The position numbers and the translations under genes were made by a program. A model generated the notes under the pieces. The model saw only the letters and a list, made by a program, of their open reading frames with translations. It did no database searches and was not told the DNA's origin. A DNA stretch of 64,000 nt from Novosphingobium hassiacum. Lineage in GTDB: Bacteria; Pseudomonadota; Alphaproteobacteria; Sphingomonadales; Sphingomonadaceae. Below, piece by piece: positions 17,652 through 25,980 of this stretch (position 1 is its first letter; each line of letters begins with the position of its first letter). The stretch is taken from positions 260,553-324,552 of the forward strand of contig NZ_JACICY010000002.1 in NCBI RefSeq assembly GCF_014196055.1, given 5' to 3'.

Positions 17652-18989
17652 ATGGCCACTCAGCTTGCGACGGACGCGCCTGCGTTTGCCTACCAGACTT
17701 CACCGACCGCGATCGACGCGTTCACGGCCTGGCTGAAAGACAATCCGCAAGCGCTTCCGGCCAACACCAATCAGTGGGACGTCAGTCGCTCGGACATCTA
17801 TGTCGAGGACCGCTGGCAGCCGATCTTTGCGGAAATGCGCGCGAAGGCTCCGGTCAATCACGTCGCTGAGTCGCCCTACGGCGCGTATTGGAACGTGGTG
17901 AGCCACAAGGCCATCGCGCACGTCGAATCGCTGCCCGAGCTGTTCTCGTCATCGTGGCAATATGGCGGCATCACCATCGGCGATCCCCCGGCCGACGTCG
18001 ATCCGGCGAAGCTGGCAGAGCGCCAACTGCCGATGTTCATTGCGATGGACCGGCCCGAGCATACCGGCCAGCGCCGCACCGTGGCGCCCGCGTTCACGCC
18101 TGCCAAGATGGCGGACATGGAAGCCGAAATCCGCAGGCGAACCGGCGATGTGCTCGATTCGCTGCCATGGGGTGAAAAGTTCGACTGGGTCGACAAGGTC
18201 TCGATCGAACTGACCACCGGCATGCTGGCACTGCTGTTCGGCTTCCCGTGGGCCGATCGCCGCCTGCTGGCGTTCTGGTCCGACTGGGCAGGCGATGTCG
18301 AACTGACGCTGGCGCGCGAACTTGCCGACACGCGCTTCGCTATCCTCAGCCAGATGGCGCATTACTTCCAGCGGCTGTGGGGCGAGCGGATGGCCGCTCC
18401 GCCGACCGGTGATCTCATCTCGATGATGATCCATTCCGAGGCGATGAACCATATGAGCCCGCAGGAGTTCATGGGCAATCTGGTGCTGCTGATCGTCGGC
18501 GGCAACGACACCACGCGCAACACCATGTCGGGCATCGTCCATGCACTCGACACGTTCCCAGACCAGCGCGCGCTGCTCGAAGGCGATCCCTCGCTGATCC
18601 CCAACACGGTGCAGGAATGCCTGCGCTTCGTCACACCGCTGGCACACATGCGGCGTACCGCCACGGCGGACGCGGAATTGTTCGGGCAGAGCATCAAGAC
18701 GGGCGACAAGCTGGTGCTGTGGTATCTTTCGGCCAACCGCGACGAGAGCGTGTTCGAGAACCCGGACAAGTTGATCGTCAACCGCCCCAACGCGCGCCGT
18801 CACCTGTCGTTCGGCCATGGCATCCACCGCTGCGTCGGCGCGCGCCTTGCAGAACTGCAGCTGCGCATCCTGCTCGAGGAAATGCACGAGCGACGGATGC
18901 GTGTGCGCGTGACCGGCGCGGTCGAGCGCGTCCGGGCAAACTTCGTCCATGGCTTCCGCAAGCTGGAAGTGGAGCTTGAAAAGCGCTGA
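17652..18989 (+). CDS. Cytochrome P450, CYP153-like (alkane/fatty-acid terminal hydroxylase)
   Basis: A 445-residue soluble P450. The I-helix reads GGNDTTRNTMSG (about 283), the ExxR is ECLR (about 321), and the heme loop is FGHGIHRCVGARLAELQLR with the Cys near 393. GGNDTTRN, PLAHMRRTA, LWYLSANRDESVFENP and the heme loop match the pattern I know for CYP153, a class that hydroxylates terminal carbons of alkanes and related compounds using a ferredoxin and its reductase. GGAGG lies 7 bases before the ATG. A reductase is at 12.9-14.1 kb. Family is likely; the substrate is inferred. Confidence 0.9.
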   Translation: MATQLATDAPAFAYQTSPTAIDAFTAWLKDNPQALPANTNQWDVSRSDIYVEDRWQPIFAEMRAKAPVNHVAESPYGAYWNVVSHKAIAHVESLPELFSSSWQYGGITIGDPPADVDPAKLAERQLPMFIAMDRPEHTGQRRTVAPAFTPAKMADMEAEIRRRTGDVLDSLPWGEKFDWVDKVSIELTTGMLALLFGFPWADRRLLAFWSDWAGDVELTLARELADTRFAILSQMAHYFQRLWGERMAAPPTGDLISMMIHSEAMNHMSPQEFMGNLVLLIVGGNDTTRNTMSGIVHALDTFPDQRALLEGDPSLIPNTVQECLRFVTPLAHMRRTATADAELFGQSIKTGDKLVLWYLSANRDESVFENPDKLIVNRPNARRHLSFGHGIHRCVGARLAELQLRILLEEMHERRMRVRVTGAVERVRANFVHGFRKLEVELEKR

Positions 18990-19050
18990 TCACGCCACAC
19001 CTATGACGTGCGTCACGATGTAGACAGGTGGACGGGGCTAGAACCAGCCA

Positions 19051-19111
19051 TGTCCTGCCGGTGGGCCACCGCCCCCCGAGGTTTTTCGCCCTCAGGCTCA
19101 TCGGCAGGACA
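19051..19111 (+). promoter_or_regulatory. Possible structured leader of msrB
   Basis: TGTCCTGCCG (19051-19060) and CGGCAGGACA (19102-19111) are perfect 10-base complements enclosing 41 bases, ending 13 bases before the msrB ATG. Inside are two smaller hairpins, GGTG/CACC (around 19060-19070) and GAGG/CCTC. Together they could form a three-way junction in the mRNA leader. I know of no riboswitch class with this layout. Confidence 0.45.
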
Positions 19112-19124
19112 CGGAAGGTTTCAG

Positions 19125-19619
19125 ATGTTTTCCACTACAGTCGAGCGTCGGCGTTTCCTGGCCCTTCTCGCGGCAGGCGCGGCAATGCCGCTGGCCAGCG
19201 CGTGCGGCGCAAAGACAGCCGCCAAGGGCAGCTTCCCGATCCAGAAGAGCGAAGCGGAGTGGCGTCGCGTACTGAGTGCGGAACAGTTCTATATCCTGCG
19301 CCAGGAAGGCACCGAACGGCCTTACACCTCGCCGTTGCTCAAGGAGCATCGCAAGGGCACGTTCGTCTGTGCGGCTGATGGCACCGCGCTGTTCGCGTCA
19401 TCGACCAAGTTCGAGAGCGGCACCGGCTGGCCCAGTTTCTTCCGCCCGATCGCCAAGGGCGTGGGCACGAGCACCGATCGCTCGCTCGGCATGGCCCGCA
19501 CCGAGGTTCACTGCTCGCAGTGCGGCGGGCATCTGGGCCACGTGTTCGACGACGGTCCTGCACCCACGGGCCTGCGCTACTGCATCAACGGCGACGCGCT
19601 GAAGTTTCGCCCAGCCTGA
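19125..19619 (+). CDS. msrB: Tat-exported peptide-methionine (R)-S-oxide reductase
   Basis: A 164-residue MsrB that reduces methionine-R-sulfoxide in proteins. VERRRFLALLAAGAAMPLASAC at the N-terminus is a twin-arginine signal with a possible, non-standard lipobox, so it probably acts in the periplasm. FESGTGWPSF, CSQCGGHLGHVFDDGP and the catalytic Cys in GLRYCIN (about 152) are intact. The first zinc pair is altered: CAAD (about 81-84) replaces the usual CxxC, leaving three of four zinc cysteines. The ATG at 19125 was chosen because it places the Tat motif at the N-terminus. Confidence 0.93.
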   Translation: MFSTTVERRRFLALLAAGAAMPLASACGAKTAAKGSFPIQKSEAEWRRVLSAEQFYILRQEGTERPYTSPLLKEHRKGTFVCAADGTALFASSTKFESGTGWPSFFRPIAKGVGTSTDRSLGMARTEVHCSQCGGHLGHVFDDGPAPTGLRYCINGDALKFRPA

Positions 19620-19655
19620 GATTGACCCCGGCTCGCGATCTGCCATCGCGACGCC

Positions 19656-20639
19656 ATGCGCAAATTCTCCGCCCTGATCGCGCTGTTTGCGCCGCTGCTC
19701 TGGATAACATGGGGCTGGCAGCCGGTGCCCACCGCCGACAGTCACGCGCAAGTTCGGGTCGAGGACCTGACGCCGGGCGTAGCTGCCGCTGAGCGCACCG
19801 CACTCGGCCCGTTTCGGCTCGACCGGCTGTGGCGGCTTTCGGCAGATCACCGGCGGTTCGGCGGCTATTCCGCACTGGTGCCGCTCGATTCGGGCGAGCT
19901 GCTGGCGATCAGCGATCGCAACGCCTGGATCAGGATAGCCGAGCCCTTGCGTCCGGGCCGGACTCGTTGGCCGATCGGGCGGCTGATCGCCAGACGCGGG
20001 TCCAAGGGGCTGGATTTCGGTTTCGACGTCGAGGCAGCCGTGCGCGACTCTACAGACGGATCGCTGTGGCTGGGTCTCGAAAAAGAGTGGCACGTCGCGC
20101 GCATTGGCCCACAACCGGCGCGACTGCGGTTCACCGGGATCAGGGCGCTGCGTACCTGGCCTGAAAACGGCGGGGCCGAGGCAATGACCCGGCTGAACGA
20201 CGGACGCTGGGTGCTGCTGTGCGAATCATGCGATTCGGGGGGCGCGCATATCGGGCTGGCATTCGCCGGACGTCCCGGGCAGTCGGCGATGCAGCGGTTC
20301 GCCATCATCCTTCCCGCAGGTTTCGACCCGGTGGACATGGCACCCTTGCCGGATGGCCGTGTACTGATCCTGACGCGCAAGCTCGAGCTGTTTCCACCGC
20401 GCTTCGTCAGCCGCATCGTGCTGGCGGATATGGCGCGGCTGGATGCGTCCCGACCGCTGGCGACCCGCGAACTCGCGCGAATCGAGGGGGCGTCGGTGCG
20501 CGAGAATTACGAAGGGATGGCGATCCGTGCCGACGGGCGGAGTCGCGTCACTGTCTGGCTAATTGCAGATGCCAACGATACCGCATTTCAGGAAACCCGG
20601 CTGATGCAGCTTTCGCTTGACCCGGCCGCATTGCCATAA
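19656..20639 (+). CDS. Esterase-like activity of phytase family protein
   Basis: A 327-residue probably secreted protein; the first ~24 residues form a hydrophobic signal-like segment. FGGYSALVPLDSGELLAISDRNAWIRI, GFDVEAAVRDSTDGSLWLGLEKEW and ENYEGMAIRADG match the beta-propeller PF13449 family (esterase-like activity of phytase). Actual substrate is unknown. The gene starts 36 bases after msrB on the same strand and is followed by a strong terminator, so it probably ends the msrB transcript. Confidence 0.85.
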   Translation: MRKFSALIALFAPLLWITWGWQPVPTADSHAQVRVEDLTPGVAAAERTALGPFRLDRLWRLSADHRRFGGYSALVPLDSGELLAISDRNAWIRIAEPLRPGRTRWPIGRLIARRGSKGLDFGFDVEAAVRDSTDGSLWLGLEKEWHVARIGPQPARLRFTGIRALRTWPENGGAEAMTRLNDGRWVLLCESCDSGGAHIGLAFAGRPGQSAMQRFAIILPAGFDPVDMAPLPDGRVLILTRKLELFPPRFVSRIVLADMARLDASRPLATRELARIEGASVRENYEGMAIRADGRSRVTVWLIADANDTAFQETRLMQLSLDPAALP

Positions 20640-20644
20640 GGCGG

Positions 20645-20680
20645 AAAAGCCCCCTTTCCGCTTGGGAAAGGAGGCTTTTT
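20645..20680. terminator. Rho-independent terminator
   Basis: AAAAGCCCCCTTTCC pairs with GGGAAAGGAGGCTTTT with one mismatch around a short loop, and a run of T follows. The hairpin has A-runs on the other side, so it could work in both directions between the convergent propeller-protein and rpmB genes. Confidence 0.85.
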
Positions 20681-20708
20681 CAATTCCGGTCCCTTGCGGG
20701 AAAGTGGC

Positions 20709-20993
20709 TTAGGCGGCGACAGCCTTGACCAGATCGCGCTTCACCTTGAGGGCGCGCGAGCTGAGCTTGGTGTCCGACTGCTTGAGCAGCCAGTTGTCGA
20801 GACCACCGTTGTGTTCCACCGAACGCAGACCATGCGTCGAAACGCGGAACTTGAAGCTGCGGTCCAGCTTCTCGCTCATCAGCGTGACGTTCTGCAGGTT
20901 GGGCAGGAACAGGCGCTTGGTCTTGTTGTTGGCGTGGCTTACGTTGTGACCGACTTGGCGGCCCTTACCGGTCAGTTCGCAGATACGCGACAT
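20709..20993 (-). CDS. rpmB: 50S ribosomal protein L28
   Basis: A 94-residue ribosomal protein of the large subunit. The start [29 protein letters not shown] is the family hallmark, and [21 protein letters not shown] follows. The alphaproteobacterial long form (about 95-98 residues) fits. The gene stands alone; a 6+6 dyad lies in its leader at 21017-21031. Confidence 0.97.
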   Translation of the reverse strand: MSRICELTGKGRQVGHNVSHANNKTKRLFLPNLQNVTLMSEKLDRSFKFRVSTHGLRSVEHNGGLDNWLLKQSDTKLSSRALKVKRDLVKAVAA

Positions 20994-21016
20994 GTCTAAA
21001 ACTCACTTCGCTTGTT

Positions 21017-21031
21017 CGATAACACTTATCG
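21017..21031 (-). promoter_or_regulatory. Dyad in the rpmB leader
   Basis: CGATAA, 3 bases, TTATCG: a perfect inverted repeat 24 bases upstream of the rpmB start codon. It could be an mRNA hairpin or a protein site. Confidence 0.35.
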
Positions 21032-21116
21032 GGAAGGCGCGGCTCTTATCGATTCAACAGGTGAAGTCAAGGATTCGCATGTTGCGAAGTGCCCTTGCCC
21101 CCTCTAGCCCGGCCCC

Positions 21117-21572
21117 ATGACCCGCTGGCCCTTGCCCGAACCGATGCGCGCCGCCTTCGACGAGGCGCTGCGGGCGCGCGATGCAGGTGAAGTGCCGATC
21201 GGGGCAGTCGTGGTTAAGGACGGCAAGATCATCGCGGCAGCCCACAACGCCCCGCGCACGCTATGCGACCCTACCGCCCATGCCGAAGTGCTGGCGATTC
21301 GCGCCGCTGCCGCCGCACTGGAGCAGGAGCGGCTCGATGGGTGCGACTTGTGGGTCAGCCTCGAGCCTTGCGCGATGTGTGCCGGGGCCATCGTCCACGC
21401 GCGCATCGCTCGCGTCTACTACGCCGCGCCCGATGCCAAGGGCGGCGCGGTGGAGCACGGCGCGCGGGTGTTCGACCAGCCGACGTGCCTGCATCGGCCA
21501 GAGGTCTATTCTGGCATGGGCGAGGGCGAGGCGGCGGAGATGCTGCGCACGTTCTTTCGTGAGCGGCGCTGA
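21117..21572 (+). CDS. tadA: tRNA-specific adenosine deaminase
   Basis: A 151-residue zinc deaminase that converts A34 to inosine in tRNA-Arg(ACG). The zinc/catalytic motifs are TAHAEVLAI (HAE, about 54-56) and SLEPCAMCAGAI (PCxxC, about 83-88). Length is typical. It is one of the few essential genes in the window and is transcribed alone, facing the RNase T2 gene with a 12-base-pair hairpin between. Confidence 0.96.
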   Translation: MTRWPLPEPMRAAFDEALRARDAGEVPIGAVVVKDGKIIAAAHNAPRTLCDPTAHAEVLAIRAAAAALEQERLDGCDLWVSLEPCAMCAGAIVHARIARVYYAAPDAKGGAVEHGARVFDQPTCLHRPEVYSGMGEGEAAEMLRTFFRERR

Positions 21573-21597
21573 GCGAAAGCGAGACCCCCAATTTCAT

Positions 21598-21626
21598 CGT
21601 CGCCCCGGATCCGGTCCGGGGCGACG
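21598..21626. terminator. Perfect 12-bp hairpin between convergent genes
   Basis: CGTCGCCCCGGA pairs perfectly with TCCGGGGCGACG around a 5-base loop, and short A/T tracts flank it. Position between tadA and the RNase T2 gene suggests a bidirectional terminator, although the T-run is short. It also resembles sphingomonad REP palindromes. Confidence 0.6.
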
Positions 21627-21647
21627 AATTTGAGAGTTACAGTTACA

Positions 21648-22349
21648 CTAGAACGCGCGCCAGATCTTTACCGGGACCGTGTCGGCAGGACCGTTGCCGT
21701 TGGGGCAGCGTGCCGGTTTGAAGCCGCGCGAATGGCATATGTGGACCTCGCGCAGCCAGCCGTTGCGGCTTAGCAGCAGCTTGATGGACTCAGGCCTCAA
21801 TTGCGGATTGGCCAGTATGAGCGCCTGTCGCACCATCCCGGCGTCGAGGCCCTCCTGCCGTGACAGCCGCGCCATGTCGGGGAACTGCAGAGCCTGAAAC
21901 ATCGTCCGGCCCTTGTCGAAATAAGCGGAGGGATCGCGCGTCATGCACGATCCGTGCTTCGCCCATTCGTGCATCAGCAGATCGGCGGACGGCGTCGTGC
22001 ACATGTTGCGCCGCAGGGTCTGGGCGTCTGGCAAGCGGCGCGCCGGGCACCACTGCGGATAGGCGCCGCCCTTGCCCTCTGGCCACAGGCCGTGGAGCAC
22101 GAAACCGAAGCGACCCATCGCGCCCGAACACTGTGTGGCGCTGGCAGGATCGGCCTTGCGCGTGCGGCAGAACTCGGGCGACCAGCTAAGCGCCAAGGTA
22201 TAACCGGTGACCGGCACCACGCGGGGCGGTGCGTCGGCTTGGGGCAGGGGCGGTACGGATACTTGCGGCGGAATGCGGCACTGCCAGCCCTGCGCGAGCG
22301 CCGGCGTGGCAGTCAGGGCCAGCGTTAGCGCACCGAGGATGATCCGCAC
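21648..22349 (-). CDS. Secreted ribonuclease T2 family protein
   Basis: A 233-residue endoribonuclease with a clear signal peptide (about 1-19, ending TPALAQ). The two catalytic segments are LHGLWPE (CAS I, about residue 89) and HEWAKHGSC (CAS II, about 127-135), with both active-site histidines present and paired cysteines. These enzymes cleave RNA without base preference in the periplasm or outside, often to recover phosphate and nucleosides. The membrane-protein gene upstream ends 4 bases away, so they are probably co-transcribed with it and nadC. Confidence 0.92.
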   Translation of the reverse strand: MRIILGALTLALTATPALAQGWQCRIPPQVSVPPLPQADAPPRVVPVTGYTLALSWSPEFCRTRKADPASATQCSGAMGRFGFVLHGLWPEGKGGAYPQWCPARRLPDAQTLRRNMCTTPSADLLMHEWAKHGSCMTRDPSAYFDKGRTMFQALQFPDMARLSRQEGLDAGMVRQALILANPQLRPESIKLLLSRNGWLREVHICHSRGFKPARCPNGNGPADTVPVKIWRAF

Positions 22350-22353
22350 GATG

Positions 22354-22761
22354 TCAGTCGGCCTTGTCGCGCTTCAGCCACTGGGACGAAGCTGGCAGGA
22401 ACATCAGCACGCCAGCGCCGATCAGAAGCAGCACGGCCAGTGTCGAGAACGCCGCAAACGGCACGCCGATCAAATTTGCAGCGGCAGGCATTCCGGCAAG
22501 GCCCGCAACGTCGGGGACCATCACCAGCAGCATGAACCAGCGCGCAAAGCCGACCCGCGCACGCGAAATGACGAGACCCAGGCCGACGATGACCGCGACG
22601 TTGATGAAAGCGCCCGTCAGAATGGTTTGCGGCGTCAGTCCGGTTACTCGCGCATTGACGGACAGGTGCGAAACGATGGCCGCCACCCGCACGAACTGGC
22701 TGGCCAGCAGGCAGTATTCGAACCAGCGGATCGTATTGGGGCGCATGGTTTTCGTTTCCAT
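22354..22761 (-). CDS. Small membrane protein
   Basis: A 135-residue protein with about four hydrophobic helices (about 16-33, 45-63, 70-87 and 100-123). I do not recognise the family. It lies between nadC and the RNase T2 gene, 6 and 4 bases from each, so it is in the same transcription unit. The C-terminus is charged (KRDKAD). Confidence 0.7.
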   Translation of the reverse strand: METKTMRPNTIRWFEYCLLASQFVRVAAIVSHLSVNARVTGLTPQTILTGAFINVAVIVGLGLVISRARVGFARWFMLLVMVPDVAGLAGMPAAANLIGVPFAAFSTLAVLLLIGAGVLMFLPASSQWLKRDKAD

Positions 22762-22767
22762 TAAGGG

Positions 22768-23634
22768 TCAGCCCAGCGGTGTGAAGTCGAGGCCGATATC
22801 GGCGGCGGGCGCGCTTTGCGTGAGGCGGCCGACCGAGACGTAATCGACGCCCGAAGCGGCGATTGCGCCAATGGTGTCGAGCCGGACGCCGCCAGATGCC
22901 TCGCACGGCACGCGGCCTGCGACGAGGGCTACGGCTTGGCGCAGCAGGTCGGGCCCCATGTTGTCGAGCAGCAGGCGCGTGGCACCTGCGTCCAGCGCAG
23001 GCTCGATCTGGTCGATGTGGTCTACCTCGCAGATTACGTCCTTCACGCCCGCGGACAGCGCGCGGCGTACCGCCTCGCCGACGCCGCCTGCTACGAGGAC
23101 ATGGTTGTCCTTGATCATCGCGGCATCCCACAGGCCCATGCGGTGGTTGGTACCACCGCCCGTGCGCACCGCGTACTTTTCGAGATGGCGCAGGCCGGGG
23201 ATGGTCTTGCGCGTATCGAGCAGGCGCGCCTGCGTATCGCCCATGGCATCGACGTATTGGCGGGTCAGGGTGGCGACGCCGGAGAGATGCTGCACGGTGT
23301 TGAGCGCGCTGCGCTCTGCCGTCAGCATGGCGCGGGCATTGCCTTCGAGGCGCATCAGGTCGGAGCCGGGGGCTACGTGGGCGCCTTCCTCGACGAGGAT
23401 TTCAATCTTCATTGTGGGGTCGAGCGCGCGGAAAAACGCCGCGGCAATCGGCAATCCGCAAACGGTGATCGCATCGCGGCTGTCCATCACGCCGGTAAAG
23501 CGCGCGTCAGCCGGAATCACACTGTCGCTGGTAACGTCGTGCCCACCGCCGGGGAGGCCTTCGCCGAGGTCTTCGGCGAGTGTTGCGGCTACAAACGTGT
23601 GAAGGTCGAAGCCGGGAATGGAGAAACTGCTCAT
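22768..23634 (-). CDS. nadC: Nicotinate-nucleotide diphosphorylase (carboxylating)
   Basis: This 288-residue enzyme converts quinolinate and PRPP to nicotinate mononucleotide in de novo NAD synthesis. EDLGEGLPGGGHDVTSD near residue 20, ERSALNTVQHLSGVAT (about 127), LDTRKTIPGLRHLEKYAVRTGGGTNHRMGL (about 158) and IKDNH are the family signatures. nadA and nadB are not nearby. It is the first gene of a leftward unit with the membrane protein and RNase T2. Confidence 0.96.
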   Translation of the reverse strand: MSSFSIPGFDLHTFVAATLAEDLGEGLPGGGHDVTSDSVIPADARFTGVMDSRDAITVCGLPIAAAFFRALDPTMKIEILVEEGAHVAPGSDLMRLEGNARAMLTAERSALNTVQHLSGVATLTRQYVDAMGDTQARLLDTRKTIPGLRHLEKYAVRTGGGTNHRMGLWDAAMIKDNHVLVAGGVGEAVRRALSAGVKDVICEVDHIDQIEPALDAGATRLLLDNMGPDLLRQAVALVAGRVPCEASGGVRLDTIGAIAASGVDYVSVGRLTQSAPAADIGLDFTPLG

Positions 23635-23656
23635 GCCTCTGCCAATATCACCCTGT

Positions 23657-23721
23657 CCGTTCGTGTCGAGCGAAGTCGCGACACTGCGCGCGGTGTCTCG
23701 CCTACGCTCGAAAGCGAACGG
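23657..23721. repeat. Long imperfect inverted repeat (REP-like), upstream copy
   Basis: CCGTTCGTGTCGAGCGAAGT at the left and its near-complement ending in CGAACGG at the right form a ~28-base stem with a few mismatches around an 8-base centre. The motif GTCGAGCGAAGTCG recurs in many sphingomonads. It lies just upstream of nadC. Confidence 0.7.
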
Positions 23722-23743
23722 CGGGGGTGACGAAGGAAGTCTG

Positions 23744-23832
23744 TTTCGCGCAGAGCCGCTGAGGAAGCAGAGGCCGCAGAGATTTCGCGCTGCATCTCTG
23801 CAGCCTCATTTTCCTCTGCGGCTTTGCGTGAA
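23744..23832. repeat. Long cruciform repeat, second copy type
   Basis: An 89-base near-palindrome: TTTCGCGCAGAGCCGC pairs with GCGGCTTTGCGTGAA, and inside it GAGGCCGCAGAGAT pairs with ATCTCTGCAGCCTC with one mismatch. It lies between the stop of the response-regulator gene and the first hairpin. The sequence is unrelated to the 23657 repeat. Confidence 0.7.
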
Positions 23833-23861
23833 CCCTTCAAGCGGCTAGGCCGCAACCACGA

Positions 23862-24659
23862 TCAGTGGACGAAGCGCGCCACCACATCACGATAGCTGCG
23901 CGAGACTTTCACTTCGGCGCCGGAATCCAGCACGAGAAAGCATTCGCCGTTGGTGTGGGGGCGGACCTGGCGCACCTGATCGAGGTTGACGATCTTCGAG
24001 CGGTGGACGCGCTGGAACACGCGCGGGTCGAGGCGGCGTTCGAGATCCTTCATTGTTTCACGCAGGATCAGCGAATTGTCGCCGGTATAGATGCACATGT
24101 AGTCGCCGGCAGCCTCGATGCGTTCGATCGTGTCGACATCGACGCGGAAGATCTGGCCACGATCCTTGATGTTGATCAGCTTTTCGAAGCGGCCTGCGAC
24201 GGGTTCGCCTTCGTCTTCCATCTCGGGCATGGATTCGGGCGAAACTTCGGCGAGCACCATCTTGAGCTTGTCGGCCTCCTCGCGCCCGCGCTTTTCGGCG
24301 ATGCGGGTGCGCGCGCGGTCGAGTGCGTCGGCGAGGCGATCGGATTCAACCGGCTTGAGCAGGTAGTCGACCGCATTGGCCTCGAACGCCTTGATCGCGT
24401 GTTCGGAGTAGGCAGTGACGAATACGAACAGCGGCGGATCGATCTCCATCACGCCCTTGACCACGGAAAAGCCGTCGAACCCCGGCATCTGGATGTCGCA
24501 GAACACCAGGTCCGGCTTTTCGGTCTTGATCTTGCGGATCGCCTCACGACCGTTGGAACAGGTGTCGATCACTTCGACATCGGGGAAGGCCTCAAGGCGC
24601 AGTTGCAGCCCCTGAATGGCCAGTTTTTCGTCGTCGACGAGGATCGTACGGATTGTCAT
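23862..24659 (-). CDS. LytTR-family response regulator
   Basis: A 265-residue DNA-binding response regulator. The receiver domain (about 1-120) has the acidic pocket DD (9-10), the phosphoacceptor D55 in FCDIQMPG, and YLLKP for the conserved lysine. A linker of about 35 residues leads to a LytTR domain (about 165-265) with FQRVHRSKIVNLDQVRQV. It is the output partner of the histidine kinase immediately upstream (97 bases away). Targets are unknown. Confidence 0.93.
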   Translation of the reverse strand: MTIRTILVDDEKLAIQGLQLRLEAFPDVEVIDTCSNGREAIRKIKTEKPDLVFCDIQMPGFDGFSVVKGVMEIDPPLFVFVTAYSEHAIKAFEANAVDYLLKPVESDRLADALDRARTRIAEKRGREEADKLKMVLAEVSPESMPEMEDEGEPVAGRFEKLINIKDRGQIFRVDVDTIERIEAAGDYMCIYTGDNSLILRETMKDLERRLDPRVFQRVHRSKIVNLDQVRQVRPHTNGECFLVLDSGAEVKVSRSYRDVVARFVH

Positions 24660-24756
24660 GCGGTTCCCTTATGGATCACGTTTTGCCCCCGTGAAGGTTT
24701 CCCTGTTGGAGCGTGCCCGATGGGAGGACGGGAAAATCGGCTGTCGGTTCCCGAAA

Positions 24757-25914
24757 TCACGCAGATACCCCGCTCGGCATTGGGGCCGGTCGGCGTGATG
24801 ACAGCGGCACTTGCGGCATTTCGCGCGCCTCGAACGGAAGTTCGAGCACGACCTGAAACCCGCCTTCCGGACGGTTGGAAATGTCGAACCGCTGGCTTTC
24901 GCCATAGGCTTGGGCCAGTCGGTCGCGGATGTTGGCCAGCCCGATGCCGGTAGAGTCGCTGCTCACGCCGAACACCGTCGCGGGGTCGGTGCCCGGTTGC
25001 AAGCCCGGCCCGGTATCGGACACGGTAACCCGCAGCATGGGGCCGACGAGTTGCGCCTCGATCGTGATTTCCGCGCCGTATTCGAGCGGGCTGACCGCAT
25101 ACTTGATCGCGTTCTCGACCAGGGGCTGGAGCAGCAGAGACGGCATCAGCGCATTGCGCACAGCGTCCTCGATGCGGAAGTGGGTGCGCAGGCGTTCTTC
25201 GAATCGCATCAGCTCGATGTCGAGGTAGAGCTTGAGCGTCTCGACCTCCTGCGCGACGGTCACCCGCGCAGTCGGCTCGTTGACCAGCGTGTAGCGCAGG
25301 AACGAGGATAGGCGCGAAAGCATCGCGTTGGCAGGCTCGGTCTGTTTGAGCAGCACCAGCGTCGAGATCGAATTGAGCGTGTTGAACAGGAAGTGCGGAT
25401 TGAGCTGGTAACGCAGCATCGCAAGCTGCGCGCTGGTCGCCTGCGCTTCGAGCCGGATGAGCTGGTCGTTCTGCTCTTCCACCTGCAGGAAGAAATTGAT
25501 CGCGTAATAGAGCCCGGTCCACGAGATCAGCAGCGTCAGATCGAGGTAGAACACGCCGACATAGAGTTGCGCGAAGCTGGCGTCGCTGCCCTGCCGGTAG
25601 AGGCTGATCACCCATGAATCGATGAACGCGTAAAGCCCGACCGCCAACGACAGCACCAGCGCGGTCACGCCCCAGGTGACGACCGGCCGCCGGTTCATCA
25701 CCGCGCGGTAGATCACCGACAGGATCAGCGAGATCGAAAAGCCCGTGATCGTGGCGATTAGCACGATGATCAGGAACGACCACGGCTGCGCATTGGCAAT
25801 GGAGGAGACCGCGCGCAGCAGCATCGCGCCGCCCCAGCCGAGCAACTGCAGGCGCCAGAAGGCGCGGTTCTTGTTGCCGAAGAACGGCGTGGGTCTGAAC
25901 GGCAGCGCGGCCAT
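24757..25914 (-). CDS. LytS-like sensor histidine kinase
   Basis: A 385-residue kinase. Four hydrophobic helices (about 20-135) precede the His_kinase domain with the phosphoacceptor in RYQLNPHFLFNTLNS (about 173) and an ATP-binding domain with ENAIKYAVSPLEYG, DTGPGLQPG and GIGLANIRDRL. There is no periplasmic sensor loop of note, so the signal is probably membrane-derived. It pairs with the LytTR regulator downstream in the same transcript. Such pairs often control envelope or carbon-source responses, but the inducer cannot be inferred. Confidence 0.92.
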   Translation of the reverse strand: MAALPFRPTPFFGNKNRAFWRLQLLGWGGAMLLRAVSSIANAQPWSFLIIVLIATITGFSISLILSVIYRAVMNRRPVVTWGVTALVLSLAVGLYAFIDSWVISLYRQGSDASFAQLYVGVFYLDLTLLISWTGLYYAINFFLQVEEQNDQLIRLEAQATSAQLAMLRYQLNPHFLFNTLNSISTLVLLKQTEPANAMLSRLSSFLRYTLVNEPTARVTVAQEVETLKLYLDIELMRFEERLRTHFRIEDAVRNALMPSLLLQPLVENAIKYAVSPLEYGAEITIEAQLVGPMLRVTVSDTGPGLQPGTDPATVFGVSSDSTGIGLANIRDRLAQAYGESQRFDISNRPEGGFQVVLELPFEAREMPQVPLSSRRPAPMPSGVSA

Positions 25915-25980
25915 GAACGGTTTGTAACGGTTAGCGGTCAGGGAAGCTAGCCTTTGCCAAAGGACAAGTAGTGACGCGCG

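Noticed and set aside
21598..21626. The 12-bp hairpin as a riboswitch
   Set aside because: It lies between convergent gene ends, not in a leader, and fits a terminator or REP palindrome better.
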